Made by a program: the position numbers and the translations under genes. DNA of 64,000 bases from positions 64,441,420-64,505,419 of the forward strand of contig NC_087247.1 of the NCBI RefSeq assembly GCF_037042905.1. Direction: 5' to 3'. Source of the DNA: Lytechinus pictus. Its lineage: Eukaryota; Echinodermata; Echinoidea; Temnopleuroida; Toxopneustidae. Position 1 is the stretch's first letter; every line of letters begins with the position of its first letter. Shown in pieces: positions 52,563-63,509 of this stretch. Below the pieces are notes generated by a model. The model saw only the letters and a program-made list of their open reading frames with translations, was not told where the DNA came from and did not search any database.

Positions 52563-54420
52563 AAAACATGAAGATCTTATTGACAGGTTTTATTAATCTA
52601 ATAGCTACAGGGTAAAAACTAATACAATGCTTATATATGTGATAGTACCACTACGGCACACGGAGAAGACCGAATCTCATTTTTGGGTGAAGAAAACAAA
52701 ATGTACAAAACATGTATAAATCCAAGTTGAACACATGGAAATGTAATCTATGATAAAGAATATACCAGTTTGTCAGTTTTTAAATTGAATACTAACATTA
52801 AAATGCACTTAAAAGTTTAAAAGCAGTACCTGGAAACCAGTCTTTCATTATTAAAAAAAGAGTTGATAGGAATTCGGAATATTTGTAAATCACTTCTGAG
52901 AATTTCTTTTAGGAACTAATATCATCCTGAGTATTTATAATCATCTTCTAACCAAATCTTGGATGTTCTAAAACATCAACTACTTCATCATTTAAAAAAA
53001 TGTTTCTTTTTCATGACAGTAAGAGAATGATTTCCCTGTTTTCCTGAAAAATTTCACACCATGTCCATCTTCTTGTCAGGTGGTCACATGGGCGACAAAG
53101 TATTTTTGTATTTTCTTAGACGAAAATTCAATTCACACAGAGGTGTTCACTTGTATTTCCGAAGAGAGGATGAAGTTGATTGTGGCTCTTCATCACTGGT
53201 TAAGTAGTCTCGACTCTCCTGCTCACATTCAAAGTGGTATCAAAGTGGTGTTTGTTTGTTTTAAATTGTTTACCTATTCTCACCAGTTAAGTTTTTAATT
53301 GTGAGCCAGCACCATCAATGATCTCATGAATGCACAAGTTGCAATTTTATCATGTCCCATACTGTCCCTGCAAACACCTAATACAATTAATTGTCTTTTG
53401 TTCAAACACAAATGATGCAGACTGAGATCAGAGTATGATGCCAGAGCTAGCTGCATCTAATCGTGATATTCTGTGCCATACCGGTAATTCTCAGAAAAAT
53501 CTACCAGAACAAGAGCTGAACTTTCATCATTCACCAACTTCAATTTTAGCTTGAATTACATGCAGATTTCATGAATTAATGAGTTAATAGTATTTGTATC
53601 TGACATCCAGCTACCCTCAATCAATTGAGACTGACCATCAGTCTTTTACACTGAGCCCAATATTTCATTTTTGTGAATGCTGCCTCGACCCTCGTCTAAA
53701 GGGTGTCATGTCCGTTATGCAAAGTGTCATGTCCGTTACACAATTTTTATGAAAACAAGAATTGGTAAGGGAAAATGATTGCTACACATGGTAGGGCCTA
53801 GGGGGTTTGATTCTAACATAGAATCTGACTTTGCAGTAACTTCAGACAAATTTCCTGTTAGCTATGATTTGTATGAAAACTTTAAGTGAAAAACGTAACG
53901 GACATGACACTGGTAATGTTAAAGAAATCACACAAATCTGAAGATCGATTTCTCTAAAATTGATGAATGGCATAAAATCTAATGATTTTCTCTTGATGTA
54001 AACATTAATCAACTATTTAAACGTTGAACCAGACCTCGGCTCTGGATCTTATTTGCTTTTTGTAGAGACAGGAAGGATGAAATGTTTAAAAATAGCCACA
54101 TTTTTTAATTTTTTTGCAATTCACTATTCTACTTTTAATGTAAGTTAGTTTGTAAGTGATGGAAAATATGCAAATTTTTATCAATAGGGTCTATTGCAAT
54201 TTGTCTATCATGTCTATTGAAAAATCAAACTTTATAGATTACTTTTTAAGAAAATTTGACTCCTTGAAAAAAAGGCTTAGCTTAGCCTTAGGCCTAAGTG
54301 AAATCTGAAAATTATTTTTTCACTAAAGTCTAAAGACGAACAAGAACATTTTCCATGGAATTGCCCAAGGCCAAGTGCTCCAGAGTCCAGGCATGCCAGG
54401 AATCTTGGTGAGTGGCACTC
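52563..54420. other. Intergenic or 5' intron sequence; only the 17-bp motif copies seen
   Basis: No exon or terminal repeat recognised apart from the motif copies at 53704, 53725 and 53893. Confidence 0.4.
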
Positions 54421-54429
54421 ACACGTATT

Positions 54430-54459
54430 GCGAGGTTAGTATTAGTATACTAACCTCGC
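54430..54459. repeat. Perfect hairpin, 13-bp arms
   Basis: GCGAGGTTAGTAT, four-base loop TAGT, ATACTAACCTCGC. It lies in the more GC-rich tract 54360-54850. No run of T follows to suggest a polymerase III terminator. Confidence 0.85.
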
Positions 54460-54983
54460 ACCACGAACCGCCTTTGGCAGTGGATTTCTAACTAGTGGGT
54501 CGCGCATGCTGGGATCTCACTTCTTGGGTCCACAACACACGACTTCTATGACTATGGCTTGATTTTTCTGTGCGCGGCGGCATGTAATGAACCCTTGGGT
54601 CATGGGTGGGTGAGTGGAGCCAACGCAGATCAGCCGAACAACCAAATACAGAGACTTAAGCTTTTGGTCTAGTCAGAGTAGTCATGAGGTTGGGAAGCGA
54701 AAAACTCAGCAGGCAGCAGCGTGCATAACCAAAACCCTAGGCTAGGGCCTAGGCTTGGCCTTAAATAATTGCCCTGAGAGCTGCCCTGGCAAACGGGCTG
54801 GAACAGCTCGGCCAAATGGAAGAGTCTCGTTGCCAAGTCGTATCCAAGACCAAGTCAAAGCTTTTCATAATTACGACTTGAAAATGTTCTAAAGTAGACA
54901 CACAATTTTACTGAACATGAAAAGTAGTTCAAATCAATGTAACATAAACAAATCCAAAAACTATATCAAAAGTGAAAATTTAC

Positions 54984-55022
54984 CATGATATAGGCCCAGT
55001 TGAGCTCGTACTCGTCGCCCAT
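54984..55022 (-). CDS. Possible upstream first exon (13 codons, MGDEYELNWAYIM)
   Basis: An ATG followed by 12 open codons ends exactly at a GTAAAT donor. If spliced to the acceptor at 49125, the frame would add MTSPFCDGRLD and stop 12 nt before the NEK9-like start, making a 24-codon upstream ORF. It could instead begin another transcript, or be chance. The TSD of a hAT-like element starts 50 bp upstream. Confidence 0.3.
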
Positions 55023-55111
55023 TACTCAACCAAAAGTCCAAATCTGTCGATCATCATGTTTATCTAGAAATATTCGGACCAACAAACGTAGAGGGCAGCA
55101 ACACACAAGCG

Positions 55112-55159
55112 TCAAGGCCCTATATAAACATATACATGTATGTTTATATAGGGCCTTGA
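55112..55159. mobile_element. 48-bp palindromic insertion with 6-bp target duplication
   Basis: TCAAGGCCCTATATAAACATA and its inverse around a short loop, flanked by CAAGCG on both sides (55106-55111, 55160-55165). The right TIR of the host element has the empty site CAAGCGTGTTGCT with one CAAGCG. Confidence 0.88.
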
Positions 55160-55806
55160 CAAGCGTGTTGCTCTAAGGAAGGTCAACTCCGCTCGAATTT
55201 TGTGACCACTCTAAAATATAAGGTGGGGTTTTGGGAAATTTGTCGAGTTGATTTTTTTTCATTTGTTAATTTCAAATATTTTTTAATGAACAATTATTAG
55301 ATCGGTCATTCTGGGTATAAAAATTAGAAATATTACTTTCATTTTTAAAGAAAATATTTAGCTTAAATAATCATGATTTTGACATTTTTCCTCATTTTGT
55401 AATATTAAGTCTGTGACGAGGATACCTCATATCTCTTATTTTCTTCTGCTGAATTTCGCTGCACCACTAATAAATGCATAGACAACCACCGTAATAATCG
55501 AGGTCATTTTTCTGGCCTGGGTGCGCCGAGTCTGGGCCGGTCGCGCAGCTAGCTAGTGACGTTGATGATGCGCTGGGGCTTCAGGCGACTCGTCATAGAT
55601 CTAGCAACTTAGACAATGACGTCTAATTTGCCTGGCCTGATTTGAAGTGTAATGGCTTCAGGGCTGATGTTTATCAACGATGATTGTTCAAGGTTAGATT
55701 TCAAATTTTAAATGTCATTTGACTTTTAAGTCTATAAATCTGAAATAAAGGCGCTGTATCCCCGAAATCCGGGTCTAAATTTTAACTCTGAGTCCGAGAC
55801 CATGGC

Positions 55807-56020
55807 ATGGACGGCGAAAAAACAACCCATGCATCGGATGCATTGCATTGGCTGCGCGCTGCGCTGCAGCTGCACTGTGATGATGGGTTCAGCGAAGAGC
55901 TCAGAGAAAATAAGGTGGTTATATTCAATCCCGAAATGCTTTGCGAGTGGTCACAAAATCGTCTCGACGCAAATCACCTAAAACAGCCGTCTGGTGAAAT
56001 CGCTGATAACAACAATCACC
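55807..56020 (+). CDS. Exon-like open frame inside the hAT-like element, unknown protein
   Basis: Frame begins MDGEKTTHASDALHWLRAAL and runs to ADNNNHRF, then GTAATG could act as a donor. Composition is protein-like (no low complexity) and GC-richer than the surroundings. I do not recognise a domain. May be a host-gene fragment captured by the element, a transposase leftover, or chance. Confidence 0.3.
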
Positions 56021-56326
56021 GATTTGGTAATGATTTTAGTTTCCTGAAACTTATATTTGTAAAGTTTTAAATATCAAAGTATGTTTTTATATGTATGTAT
56101 ATTCCTCAACATATTTTTAAAGTTATCTTTGATATTGTTGTAGTCATATTCTTTCATATTCGTTTTTTGATCGCTACTAATTTGTTGTTGTATTGGATCG
56201 GCATTTGATTTCGTTGGCATGAACAATAAAATACACGCGCAGCTCAGCTGCATGCGCGTATCGAGTTGACCTTCCTTAGAGCAACACGCTTGTGTGTTGC
56301 TGCCCTCTACGTTCGTTGATTCGGAC

Positions 56327-57080
56327 AGACGTACACAGCTAGCTCAGTTGGACCGGTCCGGTCCGATCCGAAATCCGCGTATCCGGATCCGAAGTCGAGC
56401 TGAGTTACGCCGGCCGCGAATATTTTTTCCGTACATGGAAACGCTATGGTACATGAATTATTCATAAGTTGAGCTAAAAAACTGAAGAGCGCAGGCGCAT
56501 GGACTAAGCGATAGTTTTATAGCTTCATCAATTTGTACATGAACGAATGGACGAGCACACTCTTGTACAGAAATGAATGGTCGCCATCCCAATCTCCCGG
56601 CCCAATCTCCCCGCTTTCTGAAGTTTCGATTTCTCTCTTCCCCTCTCTTGCAATCTCCCTCCCTTCCTCTCTCTTAGCACACTCTCTCTGCTTTATGAAT
56701 CATGAATGAATTGACTCGCATAATGTTCTCGCAAACCCCACCCCCACCCCCCATCCATGGAGCTATTCTGTTAATAGCTCTATGCCCCATCTAAATCTCT
56801 GTTCCTTACTATACTGAACACGTCAGCCAGTTCTCCCTCTTTGTTGCTCTGACTCTCTCCCGTCTCTCCATTGATTAGGCCTATAACTTTTAGAAATGCA
56901 TTGATGCCTATACCTTTGGAAAAAGAATTGTTGTTGAATATAAATGTTGATCAGAATTCATGAAGACTTGAAATCCGAGCTTCAAGCTAGTAATTTCAGT
57001 TTGAGTGATTTATAATTTAGTTATACTTTCCCCGAACCCCCACGTCACATTTCAATGTCGAATATTCCTTTCAGACACAT
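56327..57080. other. Stretch without recognised gene
   Basis: CpG-rich at first (56340-56420: CCGGTCCGGTCCGATCCG), then pyrimidine-rich CTCTCTCCC runs. No exon supported. Confidence 0.4.
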
Positions 57081-57084
57081 GTAT

Positions 57085-57595
57085 GATGGGGGGACCTAAA
57101 GCTACGCACTTTGTTTACAAACGATAAAAACTATGCCAAGTTTAATATTCTAACAAATCGTCTTTCTCAAATTTGTGTTAAATATTGTAAAGATTTATAA
57201 CCAAAAAGAAAATATCACAAAACTCACTAATACGAAAATCCCGCCGTGTTTTCCGAACACCTCTTGATTTCGCCGCCCGATATAGAAGGGGTCCTAAAGC
57301 TACGCACTCAATTTATCATGCAAAGAAAAAGTATTTCCTGTCCCTAAACTTCTAAATAATGTTCATATTCTTATAGGAAAATATGAAATCAAAGTAATAT
57401 AACTCCAAAATTCCAAACAGTTTTTTTTTCTTCTGTATTTAGCGATTTATTGCAGCCTCTGTAAAAAAAAAAACTGAATAGGAATCGTTCGTCACACTGC
57501 AGTCACCCCGCAGTCACTAGCTCCACACACAGAGTGCGCATTGGAGTGGTGCGTAGCTTTAGGACCCGCGTAGCTTTTTGGGGCTGACCGGGGTC
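57085..57595. mobile_element. Element with three CCTAAAGCTACGCAC motifs
   Basis: GACCTAAAGCTACGCAC at 57094, GTCCTAAAGCTACGCAC at 57290 and the inverse GTGCGTAGCTTTAGGACC at 57549, followed by CGCGTAGCTTTTTGGGG. About 500 bp with subterminal repeats; no ORF. Confidence 0.7.
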
Positions 57596-57689
57596 ACTTA
57601 ATAGTTCATTTTTACAAAATCATAGTATACTGTATAACGAGTACAATGGAATGGTTGTCCGAATGGTGCTGTATACAGAAATATGTCTA

Positions 57690-57892
57690 CACTCTAAAAA
57701 TAGTTGGGCAAAAATGTCCAACTTTTAACCAACCCTGGGCAACATACTATCCACACAACTATTGGTTAAAATCTGTCAAAATTGGGTAATAAATTTGTTC
57801 AGTTGGATATAATAATTGCCCAGTATATATATATATTTATTACCCAACACAATGGACAGTATATGTTGCCCAACATTTTAAGTGTGTATGGT
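57690..57892. mobile_element. Short 'GTTGGGCA' inverted-repeat element
   Basis: ACACTCTAAAAATAGTTGGGC at the left is inverted at the right (GCCCAACATTTTAAGTGTG). Non-coding, about 200 bp, with a TATATA core. Confidence 0.7.
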
Positions 57893-57967
57893 GAGAGAGG
57901 AAAGACAAAACATGAGCTAGACAGGAGAGACAAAATCGCTATAGGGCGTTATCTCAGAACCTATCAG

Positions 57968-57996
57968 TCGTGTGTTGCTGCCCTCTACGTTCGTTG
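57968..57996 (-). repeat. Solo terminus of the hAT-like family
   Basis: GTGTGTTGCTGCCCTCTACG TTCGTTG matches the right end of 55080-56318. No partner end with the flank GTGACAAT was found, so this is a relic. Confidence 0.75.
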
Positions 57997-58842
57997 GTGA
58001 CAATCAAGAATTGAATTGAATTTATTTTTTTAGATAACAAAATAATAACATAATACAAGAAATTGATTATTTCAGACAGCATGGATACGAAATTATAACA
58101 GGGGACAGAGCTAGCCGCGATCGATTCGGGCAGGGGACGATCGCCCCTAAAATGTGGGGGCAAGCATAATTTATACATGCCCCAATAATTTTGAGAACTT
58201 AAACAAAATAAATATGCAATGCAAACTTTGAAAAGCATGAAAAGCACTTTCAGAAAAAATAAATCAGTCATAGAAATATCAAACATACAAAATTGTAGTT
58301 TTTTTCTATATCATAAATTTAGAGCGATCAGCGCCCCCCTCCAAAAAAAAAATCACTTTTGACTGCCCCTGCATATAGATTGACTGGCGGGACAGATGAA
58401 TCAGTAAGGATAACCTAGAAGTATTGCAGCAGTTAAAAACTTGTAATCATTGGAACTATATACAACCATTGAAAAAAGGTTTTAAAAATCGTGAATATTA
58501 TAGAAGAGTTCCCCAATCGCTATTTCAATTTTTTTTTCATTTCTGTTTGCGCCTTTTTTTTACGTTTTTAATTTTCTTCCTCTCCTTTTGTCTTTTTTAT
58601 ATTATGGCAAAAAGTAACCAAATAAATAACTCATGAGCATATATGATAATAATTTTAATTGATCCAAATTAAAAATGCATTTGAAGTGTATTTTTACAAG
58701 AAATTCCAAAGAAATTTTTGACGTTTGCGTCTGCTAGAAAAAGTACAGCCATCGTCATCCCTATATAACTTAACCTCTCCTTAACCATGTTAACGCAGTG
58801 TTAAATGTTCGTGTTATCTTTGAACAAAATTTTAGCTAACAC

Positions 58843-59520
58843 CAACGAACGTAGAGGGCCTTGACGGCAGTGTTGCTTTTAGGAAGGTCCACTCATAGAG
58901 ATGTATACTAATTACGCATTCGCTCAGATTTTGTGACCATATTTTCTCCCAGAGCACTTTTTTGAAAGATTGTAGAGTTGATTTTTTTCGTTTGTTCAAT
59001 TTTACTATTTTTTATTGATAATAAGATTTCCAAGAAAATATGTTAAATAATATTATTTTAGCATATTTGTATTTTTTAAAAATTGTAAGACAAAAGGTAA
59101 TCATGATTCTTGTAGTTTACATAGCAATAAAAATACATAAACTGATGACATTTGTGTTACCGTTCTTCTGCTTCATTTCGCTGCCCCTACCAAATCTACA
59201 CAAGCTAACGCCAGAGCCAAGACCGTGATGTACCGGTCTGGCCGCGCCGAAACTTCCCCGGTCACCTGTACCTCGGTGCGCGTACTGCGCTGTGTGAATG
59301 ATAACGCTGACTGCACTGCACTGGCATAATAATCTCGACGCGACTCGACTTAGCTAGATATGGACTTGAAAGATATAGACTTGGTCTGCCATTGATGTGG
59401 CACTATGGCGGATGAGCAACGATACATATTCAAGGTTAGAATTTTAATAATCACTTACAGTGTAGATTGTAGTCTGAAAATCTAAAATAATTATACTATA
59501 TCCACAAATCCAACCCACAT
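58843..59520 (+). mobile_element. Left part of a second hAT-like copy
   Basis: CAACGAACGTAGAGGGC at 58843, then AGTGTTGCTTTTAGGAAGGTC, AGATTTTGTGACCAT and later blocks align in order with 55160-55780, including an ATG block followed by TTCAAGGTTAGA (59395-59436). No right end found inside the window. Confidence 0.75.
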
Positions 59521-59795
59521 TTTGCAATCCATCAGGCAGGATCGAATACGACCACTAAACAGCAAAGCCAAGTCCCAGTCTAACGTTAGACATAATATTA
59601 GACGGAAATTATCTGGTTCAGTATCGTGTATATTCCGACGGGTCTTGACTTGAGACGAACTATCAAGGGGCGAAGGTTTATGTCACATCTACTATTTTAA
59701 TTCTATAATTTTACAAAAAATTGTGTTAGCATATGCATGCAGCCCACCATACCCTACCTCAGCACCGACCGGCCCGGCGCGCCGGCGGCGAATTT

Positions 59796-60738
59796 TTAAG
59801 GACGTTCCACAGTTAAAGTGAAATCCATGTCATTTTCACCAAACTTTGCACATAGATACTTTAGAACCTTAATATTCGAAATATGCAAAAATTAACATAG
59901 GTCCATGTGCTTGATTTTTTGCTATAGAGCTTCAAAGTTCACCCAAATTGATGTTCTTAAGAATTGCGCATTCAAAAGAATTTGGCATTTTTAGACCGCC
60001 CAAGATTACTACAATGAGTTTAAACCTCCATTACTCATTCAAAATACATGAAAAAGTCATCAAATTTCGCAAGAGAGTTAATAATTGTATCGTTAGAATG
60101 GAGAATCTATTAATAGTGCTATTTGTTTGCAATTTTAAGTTTAACAGCACTGTCAGTTCTTAAAAATGGCGTAAAAGATAACAAAATCCCAATCTGAAAA
60201 ATGTAAAATTTCAGTAACAAAATACAAACGTACAATAAATGCTGCACTTTATTCAAAATCCATGTCATTTTCACCAAAATTTGCAGAGTTGTAGAGGAAG
60301 GTATACCTAAGAGGTAGAAACATTAAAAAATAGGGGTTCATGTGCTTGTTTTTAAACTATCAGCATTTTTATTAGAGCAAATGTGCTTTTTAAAACACCA
60401 AAAATGGGCCGAATGCTTAGTATCTATGTGAAGAAAAAATCAAAACCACTCTACCATTTATTCAAACTCGGGCTGATATTCGTGATTCTTGGCAGCACTG
60501 CAGAGTAAAGTATTTTGAAATTGTAGAGAATATTTTTTTGAATGGTCCATGGAATAATTCATTTTTTTAGCTTCATGAAATAACGCATCGGATCTGCAGT
60601 TAAAGTGCAGAAGACGAGAAAAATCAGCTCATACCCGCAGCTAATTAATACCTGTTCATCCATTGTGACGTCAGCGCGCAGAGTGTAAACTATGCGCAGA
60701 TCATAATGCGCACAAATATAACTGTGGAACGTCCTTAA
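59796..60738. mobile_element. 943-bp TTAA-ended MITE
   Basis: TTAAGGACGTTCCACAGTTA at 59796 is inverted at the right (TAACTGTGGAACGTCCTTAA ending 60738). AATCCATGTCATTTTCACCA recurs twice inside. No transposase. Confidence 0.88.
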
Positions 60739-61161
60739 ACCGTAGGATGGCCACTGAAGAATCATGAATTATTCATGAATGGTTCGCTTCTTACGATCAA
60801 TTAGTCTTTGATTCAAGGGTATAGGAGACCCTTATAAGCTTCTTTTCTTAAAATAATTAAAGCAGTTGGTTATTATTCTAAATCAACCCCATTTGATTAT
60901 GAAAAATTAGTTACTTTTTTTTAATAGTAAGTTAGTCCTTTTTGACGGAGGAATACTCGGATCTAGAAGCTTTAGGTTAGAAATATGTCTGTATTCATAG
61001 ACTAAATGAACAACGTTACGACAATGCTTTTGCTCAAATCTCTCCGGTCTCTCTCTCTGAGTCTCTCTCATCTTTTCACGCTTAGTTCATATAATTCCGT
61101 TTTGATCTGCATTTTATATCTATACTGAAAACGTATATTTTGAGGGGAAAAGTTTATTTTC
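60739..61161. other. Stretch without recognised feature
   Basis: AT-rich, with a short CTCTCTCT run; no exon or repeat end seen. Confidence 0.4.
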
Positions 61162-61751
61162 TTAAAGGACAAGTCCACCCCAGAAAAATTTTGATTTGAA
61201 TAAATAAAGAAAAATCAAACTAGCATAACACTGAAAATTTCATCGAAATCGGATGTAAAATGAGAAAGTTATGGTATTTTAAAGTTTCGCTATTTTTCAC
61301 AAAACAGTGATATGCACAACTCAGTGATGATGTCCATCACTCACTATTTCTTTTGTTTTTTATTGTTTGAATTATACAATATTTCATTTTTCACAGATTT
61401 GACAATGAGGACAAACTTGACTTAACCATATAGTATTAAACAATGCTAATTCCACATGTTCAGGGAGGAATTAATCATTGTTTCACTTGACAATGAGGAG
61501 AAAATTAGAATATTTCATATATCACATAATAAAATACAAAAGGAATAGTGAGTGGATGACGTCATCAGTCTCCTCATTTGCATACCGACCACGATGTGCA
61601 TATAACTGTTTTGTGAAATTTAGTGAAACTTTAAAATGTCATAACTTTCTTATTTTACATCCGATTTTGATGAAATTTTCAGTGTTACGCTTGTTGGATT
61701 TTTCTCTTTTTATTCAAACCAACTTTTTGTTGGGGTGGACTTGTCCTTTAA
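61162..61751. mobile_element. TTAA-ended MITE, family B (590 bp)
   Basis: TTAAAGGACAAGTCCACCCC at the left and GGGGTGGACTTGTCCTTTAA at the right. Inner ATCGGATGTAAAATGAGAAAG occurs in both orientations, so much of the element is an imperfect palindrome. Confidence 0.9.
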
Positions 61752-62470
61752 ATTATTCTTTGTCCAGATAATTTTCATTCTCTAATGTAGGACACGCACT
61801 GCACGGAATGACATTTCAATTGTGTGTAATTCTTCTTGGCTAATTAGCACACTATACGTGCATTAATTTTCTTCTGATCTAAATGCAATTGAATCAAATT
61901 AATATTGATATCATGTTTATGATTTTGAAATCAACACTCCATTCATGTATTTATCATCTGCCATGTATCATTGATCACATTTATAACATCACATCCACCC
62001 CTCGATCCTCTCTGTGTGTCTCCCCCCCCCCTTCTCTCTCTCTCTCTCTCAAAGTACACGTTTACTTCTTGAAACTTTCTTTCACATTAACCATAATTAC
62101 ATTATGGTTTTAATATTGATATTCTGTTTATGTATTTATCATCTGTCATGTATCACTGAACACATGTAAAACATCACCCCCGACCCTTCTCTCCCTCGCC
62201 CTTCACCCCTCTCTTTCTCTTACTCGATCAGACTTTCTTTCACATTGATCATAAACATTACAGTTAGTATTGCGGTTTATTAAACTGTAACTTTATACTG
62301 TATACGCATCCCTTCACACAACTGACAAAATGAAACATAATGATAGAAAGCATTATGTTTACTGGTCGATCATGAAAGCATACGTGTCTTTATTTCGGTT
62401 CTCTCTCTATAAAAAAACAAAAACAAATCAGGGATATGTTCAGCAGCTGTTGACATTTTTCCCATCACTG
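61752..62470. other. Stretch with duplicated ATTTATCATCTG block and pyrimidine runs
   Basis: 61940-62110 and 62120-62280 are diverged direct copies (TGTATTTATCATCTG, CATGTATCA, AACATCAC, CTTTCTTTCACATT). A (CT)n run lies at 62033-62050. No gene. Confidence 0.5.
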
Positions 62471-62472
62471 TT

Positions 62473-62750
62473 AAAGGGCAAGCCCACCCCAACAAAAAAT
62501 GTTATTTGATTAAAAAGAGACAAAACAAAGAAGCATAACACTGTCAATTTTATCAAAATTGGACTTAAATATGAACTTTATGGCATGCTTAAGTTCCGCT
62601 TAATTTAAAAAAACAGTTATAAGCACATCCTAGTCGGTATGCAAATAAGAGGACCAATTACATCACCAACTTACTGGGTTTTTTTTTTGCATTTTATTGT
62701 ATTTATTTAGCTTTGTGAACACATTGATATTAGGTTATAGGGTTGGTCGA
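62473..62750. mobile_element. Truncated family B MITE
   Basis: TTAAAGGGCAAGCCCACCCC and AACAAAAAATGTTATTTGAT match the left end of 61162; right end missing. Confidence 0.65.
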
Positions 62751-63106
62751 AAACATGATTGTACTGTATTGCTGTGGCTATAAAAAGAAATTGATAAACT
62801 TAATATTCTTGCGAAATTGGTCAACATTCTAAACTCCAGTTGAAGCTCTGTTTGAAATTGCACCAATTATACCAAGGCTTAATTGGTATAAAATACAAAT
62901 AACGGCATACTAAGTTAAAACAATTTCTTCATCGACCAGATTAATGTGATGCAATTAAATGAAATATACATAATGACATAGACTTTCCCTGTCCCACAAA
63001 GTTGAAATTATAAAAAAGATAGTGCAGTTACAGTGTCAAGCAATATACATGTATAAACAAACATATATATATATCTATATGCTATGAAACGGCGCCAGTG
63101 ACATCA

Positions 63107-63509
63107 GGGCCCTGTTGTACAAAGAGTTACGATTGATCCGATCAATGGTGCGGTAGTGCCCTTTGGTAAGGCATTAATCCTTGTTACCAGGTCCTCCAGA
63201 GGGAACCTTAAGCCGTCGGTCCTCTGGTTGCTTGCTTAAAGCATTAGTAATCAGGTAAAAAAATCCCCACCAATCAAACTCTATGGAAATCCATTAGTGT
63301 CATAATTTTTTCAACGAAAAATTTGCACAAAGTCCTTTTCGTGCAAAGAGAAGCGCAGTGAATTTTCAAGAAAACAACGAATGCATGAATATACATCACA
63401 GCTAGAAAATATTTTGAACAAAATTGCATAATAGATGTTGACATTGCTGGCCGTCCATAGTTGCATGTGATTGATCGGATCAATCGTAACTCTTTTTACA
63501 ACAGGGCCC
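63107..63509. mobile_element. 403-bp MITE with 39-bp inverted ends and a SINE tail inside
   Basis: GGGCCCTGTTGTACAAAGAG to GATCCGATCAA (63107-63145) is inverted at 63471-63509. 63150-63262 matches the body of the SINE at 20905-21114 without its tRNA head. Confidence 0.87.

Larger units (their letters stand above)
50968..53909. repeat. Cluster of seven copies of GCGTAACGGACATGACA
   Basis: Copies at 50968, 51314, 51502 (one mismatch), 51847 and 53893 on plus, and 53704 and 53725 on minus. Surrounding DNA is not otherwise tandem. Two copies (53704, 53725) are a 21-bp direct pair. Confidence 0.9.
55080..56318 (+). mobile_element. hAT-like 1,239-bp element with perfect 8-bp target duplication
   Basis: Left end CAACAAACGTAGAGGGCAGC and right end inverse (…GCCCTCTACGTTCGTTG, ending 56318) form TIRs of about 56 bp once the palindrome at 55112 is removed. 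ATTCGGAC flanks both sides (55072-55079, 56319-56326). Known: hAT elements make 8-bp duplications. Carries an ATG block with a following GTTAGA donor (55652) and an open frame 55807-56020, but nothing I recognise as transposase. Confidence 0.88.

Noticed and set aside
57954..58286. 110-codon minus-strand open frame
   Set aside because: Runs into a solo hAT-like terminus; no recognisable protein.
59402..59431. First exon of a new plus-strand gene (MADEQRYIFK then GTTAGA)
   Set aside because: The same ATG-donor block is part of the hAT-like repeat at 55652, and no following exon was found in the window.
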